Under the pieces are notes generated by a model. That model made no database searches. It worked only from the letters and a program-made list of their open reading frames with translations, and was not told the DNA's origin. From positions 1 through 22,515 of the forward strand of contig JACCQV010000545.1 in NCBI GenBank assembly GCA_013813945.1: DNA of 22,515 nucleotides, given 5' to 3'. The position numbers and the translations under genes are program-made. Shown here piece by piece: positions 8,160 to 13,791 of this stretch. How positions within the stretch are numbered: the stretch's first letter is position 1; each line of letters starts with the position of its first letter. The DNA is from Deltaproteobacteria bacterium. GTDB taxonomy: Bacteria > Myxococcota_A > Polyangia > Haliangiales > Haliangiaceae.

Positions 8160-8837
8160 GTGACGACGCTGCGAACGCTGACTTCTGACATCACGAGCTG
8201 CCGCAGGTGCGCGCGGATCGTTCGCTGCCGAGAAGCCGCCGCAGCCGAGCCGGCACGGCGGTTTGTCGATCACACGTACTGGGCGCGCCCGGTTCCCGGC
8301 TTCGGCGATCCACGCGCCCGGCTGCTCGTCGTCGGCCTGGCGCCCGCGGCGCACGGCGCCAACCGGACCGGCCGGGTGTTCACCGGCGATCGCTCGGGAG
8401 ACTGGCTGTACGGAGCGCTGCACCGGGCGGGCTTCGCGAACCAGGCGGCCTCGACCGCCGCCGATGACGGACTGCTCCTGACCGACGCCTACGTGTCCTG
8501 CATCGTCCGGTGTGCACCGCCCGACAACAAGCCCTCACCGATCGAGCGGGATCGCTGCATCCCGTTCTTCACGCGCGAGCTGACGCTCCTCCCGAACGTC
8601 CAGGCGATCGTCGCGCTCGGCGCGTTCGCATGGGACGGCCTGCTCCTCGCCGCCGCCCAGCTCGGTCATGCGCTGCCTCGGCCTCGCCCGAAGTTCGCGC
8701 ACGGAGTGTCCGCGGCGATCGGCCCCTGGCAGCTACTCGGCAGCTATCACGTCAGCCAGCAGAACACGTTCACCGGGCGGCTGACCGAGCCCATGCTCGA
8801 TGCCGTGTTCGCGCGGGCAGCTCACTTCGTGCGCTGA
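8160..8837 (+). CDS. udgB: Family 5 uracil-DNA glycosylase (UdgB type)
   Basis: A 225-residue DNA repair enzyme that should remove uracil and other deaminated bases. Motif A is GLAPAAHGANRTGR (59-72), the hallmark of family 5 enzymes, which lack the usual acidic or Asn catalytic residue there; the second active-site motif is H197-VSQQN. Four cysteines form a [4Fe-4S] ligand set: C14-x-x-C17 near the N terminus and C118-x14-C133. Length matches the family. GTG 8160 was chosen because the upstream ATG (8121) adds 13 residues unlike the family and overlaps the promoter-like TACACT. It is divergent from the TonB receptor. Exonuclease III, the next base-excision-repair enzyme, is encoded at 20602. 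Confidence 0.93.
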   Translation: MTTLRTLTSDITSCRRCARIVRCREAAAAEPARRFVDHTYWARPVPGFGDPRARLLVVGLAPAAHGANRTGRVFTGDRSGDWLYGALHRAGFANQAASTAADDGLLLTDAYVSCIVRCAPPDNKPSPIERDRCIPFFTRELTLLPNVQAIVALGAFAWDGLLLAAAQLGHALPRPRPKFAHGVSAAIGPWQLLGSYHVSQQNTFTGRLTEPMLDAVFARAAHFVR

Positions 8838-8957
8838 TCTCGACGCTCGAATTTCTGAGGCGCATCGTCCATGGACTCACACGTTACTGACGCTCGCGTG
8901 GGCAAAGCAGCGTAGTTCAGACCGAAAGCTGGCGCGATCACTGCAGCCGGTAGGCAT

Positions 8958-9485
8958 ATGTCCGCGAGCTCGATCACCAGTGTCCGTCTTTCCATCGCCC
9001 TTGTCTTGCTCGCGCACGCTGGCTGCCAGTCAGCCACCGAAACACTCTCCTTCGGTGATTGTGCGGATGCGGGCAGCGCGGTCGAATTCGAGATGCTGTT
9101 TGCCGGCGACGTTTACCTTCCGGTTCTGACGAACAGCGGTGCCGTCATCGAGAATCAGGCACAGCTGGACGCACTTCTTTCAGGAGTGAACGAAGGCGAT
9201 GGTCTACCGGGTGCCAGTGCATGGAACATCAACTTCGGCACGCATCTCGTGCTTGCTGCCTCTGCGTTCTCGCCGAACACATGCGAGATGACGCTGGACA
9301 GTTACGATGTCCGCAACCTCGGCGAAACGGTACGGTTGACCGTCCGCTCGACAGATCACACGGCGCAGTGCGAGGCCGTGTGCGATGCGCTCGGGCAGAG
9401 CTTGGTGATCGTGGCGATCGCGCGGACCAACCTGGAGGCCACGACGTGCGTGACGCGCACGGATACTTGCAACACGGGGGACTGA
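8958..9485 (+). CDS. Small cysteine-rich secreted protein or lipoprotein, PrcB-like
   Basis: A 175-residue exported protein. The N terminus has a short basic start, a hydrophobic stretch (LSIALVLLAH) and AGC at 21-23. The -3 position is His, so the lipobox is not canonical and lipidation at Cys23 is probable rather than certain. The body (about 55-165) has the order AQLDALL, NINFGTHLVLAASAF, ETVRLTV, SLVIVAIART, which resembles the single beta domain of PrcB-type proteins (protease complex subunit family), a weak similarity from memory. Several further cysteines in the mature part (including CEAVC and TCVTRTDTC) suggest disulphides outside the cytoplasm. Function unknown. The ATG at 8958 is preceded by GGTAGG. 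A stable hairpin follows the stop. Confidence 0.75.
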   Translation: MSASSITSVRLSIALVLLAHAGCQSATETLSFGDCADAGSAVEFEMLFAGDVYLPVLTNSGAVIENQAQLDALLSGVNEGDGLPGASAWNINFGTHLVLAASAFSPNTCEMTLDSYDVRNLGETVRLTVRSTDHTAQCEAVCDALGQSLVIVAIARTNLEATTCVTRTDTCNTGD

Positions 9486-9487
9486 GA

Positions 9488-9504
9488 CCGCGGCGGTGCC
9501 GCGG
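9488..9504 (+). terminator. GC-rich hairpin after the secreted-protein gene
   Basis: A 7-base perfect stem (CCGCGGC/GCCGCGG) with a GGT loop starts 3 nt after the stop codon at 9485. No T tract follows, so it is a candidate terminator or 3'-end stabiliser for the upstream gene, separating it from the histidine kinase. Confidence 0.45.
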
Positions 9505-9550
9505 CGCCAAGATCGTGATCCTTCAATAGCGTGGGAGCTTGCGCGTTGGC

Positions 9551-9556
9551 TACACT
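9551..9556 (+). promoter_or_regulatory. Putative -10 hexamer (TACACT) before the histidine kinase
   Basis: TACACT ends 9 nt before ATG 9566, placing the expected transcript start within a few bases of the start codon. There is no Shine-Dalgarno sequence. A TTG further upstream (9539) would place the promoter inside the gene, which argues for the ATG. Confidence 0.45.
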
Positions 9557-9565
9557 GCACGCGCC

Positions 9566-11131
9566 ATGTTGTTGTCCCCCGAGGAGCTCGCGATCGTTTC
9601 TGACGAGCTGCCTGTCGCGATCTGGATGGGGCGGGTGCCAAGCGGTGAGGTGGTGTACACGAACCGCGCCTTCCGGGAGGTCCTCGGTGTCGAGGCGCCA
9701 GCGGGGGCGGGGCGCGGCGAGTTCGTCGTGCCGTACGGCGTCCACCTGCCCGATGGGCAGCCGTATCCCGAGCACCTCATGCCGTTCGAGCGCGCCATCG
9801 CCGCGCGCGCGACCGTCGTCGTTGATGACATCGTGATCCATCGTCGCGACGGCCGTCACGTGTACCTGCGGGTGTTCGCGAAGCCGGTGTTCGACGCAGC
9901 CGGAACGATCACGCACGTCCTCGAGGCCTTCACCGACATCACCCGCGAGGTGGACTCCGAGCGGGCCCGGGTCGAGAGCGAGCGCAAGCTCTCGCGGTCC
10001 CTGCGGCTCGAGTCGATCGGTCAGCTCGTGATGGGCATCGCCCACGACTTCAACAACCTGCTGACGGTCACCACGTTGACGACCTCGCGCCTGCTCGGAA
10101 GCTCGCGTGATCCGGAGGTGCGGCTCGGGCTCGCCGACATCGAGACGGTCACGAGCTCGGCGATCGCGCTCGTCAAGAAGCTGATGTCTTTCGCCACCCG
10201 CTCGGCCCAACCGCTCGCGGCGGTCGAGCTCGGTGCCGTCGCCCGTTCGGTCGTCGCGATCTCCGAGCGCACTTTGGATCGCCGCCTCGCGCTGACCGCC
10301 GACTGTGGGACCGAGAGCACGTGGATCCGCGGCGATCAAGCGCAGCTCGAGCAGGTGCTGATGAACCTGCTCGTGAACGCGCGCGATGCGATCGATGGTA
10401 CCGGTGCCATCACGGTCACGACGCGCGTGCGCGCGCTCGCGGCGGGCGAGGTCGAGACCTGCCCGGCGGGCACGTACGTCGTGCTCGAGGTCACCGATGA
10501 TGGGGCGGGCATCCAACCGGCGATCCGCGACCGCATATTCGAGCCCTACTTCTCGACGAAGACGCGGGGGCCCATCAAGGGCACCGGGCTCGGCCTGTCG
10601 ACCGTGCTCGGCATCGTCCGTACCCATGGTGGTTTCATCGAAGCCGTGCCCGTCGCTCCCCATGGCACGACGATGCGGCTCGCGCTCCGCTCGTACGAGC
10701 ATGGGGCGGAGACCGCACCGACGGCGCGACCCACCGAGACCGAGGACGTAGCGGTCGTGAGCGGCCGAGGCGAGCTGATCCTCGTCATCGATGACGAGCC
10801 GCTGGTTCGGGCCGCGACCGCGCGCACGCTGCAGTCGCTCGGCTATCGCGTGGTGGAGGCGGGTACCGGCCGCGAGGCGGTCGAGGTGTTCGGGCGTCGG
10901 GCCCGCGAGATCGCGGTCGTAATGCTCGACATGGTGATCCCCGGGATGTCGGCGCGCGAGATCTACGGCGCGCTCCAGGCAACGCGTGACGACGTCCCCG
11001 TCGTCGTGGTGACGGGTTCCGCGATGAACGACGAGCTCGGCGCGCTGCTCGAGAGTGGCGTGCGAACGTGGCTAGCCAAGCCGTTCGAGATCGCGAAGCT
11101 CTCCGAGATCATGCACGCCCTCGTTCAGTGA
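9566..11131 (+). CDS. Hybrid sensor histidine kinase (PAS-HisKA-HATPase-receiver)
   Basis: A 521-residue cytoplasmic sensor kinase without membrane helices. Residues about 8-128 are a PAS domain (SDELPVAIW, VVYTNRAF, ending AFTDITREV). The dimerisation/phosphoacceptor helix has His160 in GIAHDFNN. The ATPase domain shows the N box (LLVNARDAI, about 268-276), G1 DDGAGI (311-316), F box FEPYFSTK and G2 GTGLGLS (339-345). After a linker, a complete receiver domain (about 403-521) has acidic pocket D409/D410, phosphoacceptor Asp455 in VMLDMVIPG, Thr483 and Lys505 in AKPF. All catalytic residues are present. No partner response regulator is adjacent, so phosphate probably ends on its own receiver or goes to a distant phosphotransferase. 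The signal bound by the PAS domain is unknown. Confidence 0.93.
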   Translation: MLLSPEELAIVSDELPVAIWMGRVPSGEVVYTNRAFREVLGVEAPAGAGRGEFVVPYGVHLPDGQPYPEHLMPFERAIAARATVVVDDIVIHRRDGRHVYLRVFAKPVFDAAGTITHVLEAFTDITREVDSERARVESERKLSRSLRLESIGQLVMGIAHDFNNLLTVTTLTTSRLLGSSRDPEVRLGLADIETVTSSAIALVKKLMSFATRSAQPLAAVELGAVARSVVAISERTLDRRLALTADCGTESTWIRGDQAQLEQVLMNLLVNARDAIDGTGAITVTTRVRALAAGEVETCPAGTYVVLEVTDDGAGIQPAIRDRIFEPYFSTKTRGPIKGTGLGLSTVLGIVRTHGGFIEAVPVAPHGTTMRLALRSYEHGAETAPTARPTETEDVAVVSGRGELILVIDDEPLVRAATARTLQSLGYRVVEAGTGREAVEVFGRRAREIAVVMLDMVIPGMSAREIYGALQATRDDVPVVVVTGSAMNDELGALLESGVRTWLAKPFEIAKLSEIMHALVQ

Positions 11132-11148
11132 TCGGCATGCTCTCGGCT

Positions 11149-11194
11149 CTCGGCGCGACGGGATTGCTCCCGCACGTTTCCCGCGCGCGCCGAG
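11149..11194 (+). terminator. Long-loop inverted repeat downstream of the histidine kinase
   Basis: A 9-base perfect inverted repeat (CTCGGCGCG at 11149-11157 and CGCGCCGAG at 11186-11194) encloses a smaller 5-base hairpin (CGGGA/TCCCG, 11159-11172). It begins 17 nt after the kinase stop. It lacks a T tract and overlaps the remnant DUF3052 gene on the other strand, so the termination role is uncertain. Confidence 0.3.
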
Positions 11195-11292
11195 CGTCGC
11201 GGCAAACGCCTTCGGCCCGTGGAGGATCGCCTCACGGTGGCCTTCTTGATGCCGAGCTTCTGCGCTAGCGGCATACCCGAGTACCCGGCCAT
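11155..11292 (-). pseudogene. Truncated, frameshifted DUF3052-type gene remnant
   Basis: On the minus strand, ATG 11292 opens MAGYSGMPLAQKLGIK, the characteristic beginning of DUF3052 family proteins (typically MAGYSGTPLAKKLGIK). The frame then loses homology, but the neighbouring frame continues with GHREAILHGPKAFAATLG, the next conserved block of the same family. The break falls near 11245 and is explained by loss of one base after the ATC-AAG codons. Similarity stops at about 11155, roughly 45 codons in, whereas the family is about 130-150 residues, so the 3' two-thirds are missing. The histidine kinase that occupies the adjacent sequence is intact. The family match is from memory of its N-terminal signature. 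Confidence 0.65.
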
Positions 11293-11350
11293 GGAATGAT
11301 CGTGCCACCGCAGGCGTCTCCATGGCGACAGGCAACGCCGAGGTTTGATC

Positions 11351-11644
11351 GTGGTCGGGTTTGACGGGACATGTGATCTGGCCGTGTGGTGCAAGCTCCT
11401 CCGGGACAAGGGCTGGAGCGGCCCGCGGATCGCGCGCGAGCTCGCGAAGAGCGAGGGCTACGTCAACAACCTGATCCGCGTCGTCGACCGCGCATCCGCG
11501 GCGGTCCTCCTGCGCTGGAAGGAAGAACAGGGCGGTGGCCTCGAGCACGTGTGCGCCACCGACTGGCTCGTCCAGGTCTGCTTGCTACCGCACGAGCTGC
11601 AGGACGCCGAGCTCGCGCGCCGGCTCTCGCCGCCGTCTCGGTGA
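11351..11644 (+). CDS. Small helix-turn-helix protein (ParB/KorB-like HTH)
   Basis: A 97-residue protein whose centre, KLLRDKGWSGPRIARELAKS followed by EGYVNNLIRVV, reads as the helix-turn-helix found in ParB/KorB-type DNA-binding proteins (compare the pattern 'G.S...IA..L.KS.GYV..L.R..'). There is no ParB nuclease domain in front of it. The C-terminal half (WKEEQ, ATDWLVQVCLLPHELQDAELARR) is helical and unrecognised. GTG 11351 is preferred because GAGG lies 7 nt upstream; a TTG at 11345 is the alternative. It is divergent from the DUF3052 remnant and lies between two broken genes, so it may be a surviving piece of a once larger locus. DNA binding is inferred. Confidence 0.6.
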   Translation: MVGFDGTCDLAVWCKLLRDKGWSGPRIARELAKSEGYVNNLIRVVDRASAAVLLRWKEEQGGGLEHVCATDWLVQVCLLPHELQDAELARRLSPPSR

Positions 11645-11687
11645 GACCCCGAGAGCCACACCGCTCGAGGTTTGCTAGGCCTGGAGC

Positions 11688-12166
11688 ATGCTGCGCCAGC
11701 TCGACCTGTTTGCGGCACCCAGCATCGCCTTCGACGCCGGGTTCGGATCGCTGCGGCGCCGCCTGCTCTCCGACGGCGCCTGGGTCGATCACCAGCCGGG
11801 GTGGGTCGCAGGTCACGACCTGCTGTTCGAGGAGCTCGAGCGCAAACCCACTACGGCGAGGAGCTCACGCGCACCACGGCAGCGCTCTACCGTGACGGCA
11901 AGGACAGCGTCGCGTGGCACGGCGACACGACCGCACGCGACATGGACCAGGCGATCGTCGCGACGATCTCGCTCGGGCAGCCGCGCCGGTTCATGCTGAA
12001 GCCAGCGGAGGGCGGCAGCTCGATCGCCTTGCCCGCTGGCCGCGGCGATCTGATCGTCATGGGCGGAACCTGCCAGCGCACCTGGCGGCACTCGATCCCG
12101 AAGGTGGCGAGTGCGGGGCCGCGGATCGCAGTGATGTTCCGCCCGGCGTGGTCGAAGGACTACTGA
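11688..12166 (+). pseudogene. AlkB-family 2-oxoglutarate/Fe(II) dioxygenase, disrupted by an internal deletion
   Basis: The gene begins at ATG 11688 with an AlkB-like N terminus (QLDLFAAP, then GAWVDHQPGWVAGHDLLFEEL) and then leaves frame near 11845. In another frame the C-terminal catalytic core follows directly: HYGEELTRTTAALYRDG, W-H-G-D (iron ligands His and Asp), RRFMLKP, GDLIVMGGTCQRTWRHSIPK (distal His) and GPRIAVMFRP (2-oxoglutarate-binding Arg). The roughly 50 residues that normally connect these parts, including the R-x-M-Y-D-R type substrate lid, are missing, so the lesion is a deletion of a length not divisible by three, not a simple frameshift. A CGAGGAGCTC direct repeat flanks the junction (11828-11837, 11857-11866). 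Intact homologues repair alkylated bases. Upstream, TAGGCCT ends 5 nt before the ATG. An assembly error is the main alternative. Confidence 0.8.
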
Positions 12167-12175
12167 GCACGTCGC

Positions 12176-13789
12176 CTATGACTTGCGCGGCTTCTCGGCC
12201 GGCACGTCGGGCTCGGTCCACGGATGAGCGAGCGCGAGGCTGCGCGCGCGGCTCGTGAGTGCGGGTGGGAACATCGCGCGGTCGGCGAGTGCGTAGCTCT
12301 CGGCGAGCTGTGCGGTCGTTTGAAACCGGAGGTTGCGATCCTTCGCGAGCGCGATCGTCAGGAATGCGTCGACCTCCGGCGAGATCGGGCCGAACGCCGT
12401 GGGGCGCAGCGGCATCATGTGAACGACCGCGTAGAGGAGGGCAGGGGTGTCCTTCGCGATGAACGGGATGCGGCCGGTCAGGCAGCGATAGATCACGGCA
12501 CCGAGTCCGTAGACATCCGCGCGATGATCGACGGGCTGTCCCTTCGCCTGCTCGGGCGCCATGTACGCCGGGGTTCCGATCACGGCGCCGCCGGTGAGGG
12601 TGCCCGAGTTGTCGGCGAGGATCGCGACGCCGAAGTCGAGAACCTTCCAGACGCCCTCGTCGGTCAGGAACAGGTTATGCGGCTTGAGGTCACGGTGCAC
12701 GATGCCCGCGGTGCGAGCGAGATCGAGGACGCTTCCGATCTGGGTGACCATCGCGGCGAGCTTGCTGCCGGTCAGCTCACCGGTTCGCAAGATCTCGCCC
12801 AGGGTATGGCCGCGAAGCAGCTCCATCGCGAGGAACGGAATCTGATCCGTAGAGGAGCTGGCCTCGAGGACCTTGACCACGTTCGGTGAGTCGATCGTGG
12901 CGGCGATCCGGACCTCGCGAAAGAAGCGCTCGACGTGCTTTGCGTCGGCGAGCAGCTCGCGGCGGAGCATCTTGACTGCGGCCTGGGCACCCGTCTTGAC
13001 GTGCATCGCGTCGTAGACCTCACCCATGGCGCCGCGCCCGAGGACGTTGCCGAGCTCCCACGATCCGATCACGTGCCCGCTGAACCGGCCGGGCCCGCCG
13101 ATCTTGAGCGCACGATCCAGATCCATCTGGAGCTCCGCCACCTGGGCGTCACGCACGGCGGCGAGACGGGTGGCCTTCTGGAGCTGATCGATCGCGCGCA
13201 GCGAGCTCTTGCGCGTCAAGCGTGCGAGGACGAAGCACAGCGCGTAGAGCTGCTGCATCGTGAAGGCCGTGGCGATCAGCGCCTCGGTCGGCACGCCCGC
13301 GCGTACCGGGTAGAAGCCGGGATCCTCGATTGTTCCGCTGATCACGAGCGCGCAGATCAACGAGTGCGAAGCGATCGCGAGCACGCATGCGCCGAGGGCG
13401 CTCGCGAAGGATTCGCTGCGGCAGAAGAAGAACAGACCGAGCGACACCATCACCGGCGCGGCAGAGAACACGCCGACGTAGAGGATGCCGATCACACCGA
13501 CCGCGATCGCTCCGAGCGCGATCGGGTTGAGCAGGCGCGCATCGAACTTCGCGGGCGGCGCGAGCCGGCGATACATCCAGAGCGAGCCGAGCCAGGTCAC
13601 CCCGAGCACCGCGAGCAGGACCTTCGCGATTCGCGGGTTGCCGGGGACGATCAAGATCATCGGCACCACCCCGATCGCGATCAGAAGACCGAGCCGGAGG
13701 AACTTGCGTGTGCCAATGACCTCCTCGTCGTGCAAGGCGTCTGCCGCGGTCGTCATGATGGTCGGGAGATCCGTCGAGCGTTCGATCAT
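12176..13789 (-). CDS. Membrane Ser/Thr protein kinase B (six-helix domain plus kinase)
   Basis: A 537-residue Hanks-type kinase with an unusual order: about 25 cytoplasmic residues (TTAADALHDEEV), about six hydrophobic helices (about 28-195), a charged helical linker (about 196-232) ending GGPGRF, and a C-terminal kinase domain (about 243-500). Kinase motifs are complete: G-loop GRGAMGEVYD (251-260), Lys273, HRDLKPHN (365-372), DFG (385-387), TPAYMAPE ending at 413. The RD motif suggests activation-loop phosphorylation. It ends in a short Lys/Pro tail. It is a clear paralogue of the kinase encoded immediately upstream; ATG 13789 lies 2 nt after that gene's stop (a GTG at 13801 is an overlapping alternative), so the pair is co-transcribed. 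It converges with the AlkB remnant with a 9-nt gap. Substrates and signal are unknown. Confidence 0.92.
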   Translation of the reverse strand: MIERSTDLPTIMTTAADALHDEEVIGTRKFLRLGLLIAIGVVPMILIVPGNPRIAKVLLAVLGVTWLGSLWMYRRLAPPAKFDARLLNPIALGAIAVGVIGILYVGVFSAAPVMVSLGLFFFCRSESFASALGACVLAIASHSLICALVISGTIEDPGFYPVRAGVPTEALIATAFTMQQLYALCFVLARLTRKSSLRAIDQLQKATRLAAVRDAQVAELQMDLDRALKIGGPGRFSGHVIGSWELGNVLGRGAMGEVYDAMHVKTGAQAAVKMLRRELLADAKHVERFFREVRIAATIDSPNVVKVLEASSSTDQIPFLAMELLRGHTLGEILRTGELTGSKLAAMVTQIGSVLDLARTAGIVHRDLKPHNLFLTDEGVWKVLDFGVAILADNSGTLTGGAVIGTPAYMAPEQAKGQPVDHRADVYGLGAVIYRCLTGRIPFIAKDTPALLYAVVHMMPLRPTAFGPISPEVDAFLTIALAKDRNLRFQTTAQLAESYALADRAMFPPALTSRARSLALAHPWTEPDVPAEKPRKS

Positions 13790-13791
13790 GG

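Noticed and set aside
8121..8160. ATG at 8121 as the start of the uracil glycosylase
   Set aside because: It adds 13 residues not typical of the family and runs through the 12-bp palindrome and the TACACT hexamer.
9356..10702. Minus-strand open frame of 448 codons opposite the histidine kinase
   Set aside because: The plus strand has all histidine kinase and PAS motifs; the antisense frame is low-quality Arg/His/Asp-rich sequence.
8160..12166. A DNA-repair island made of the glycosylase and AlkB genes
   Set aside because: They are separated by unrelated genes, the AlkB gene is broken, and exonuclease III is 8 kb further on, so there is no evidence for a functional cluster.
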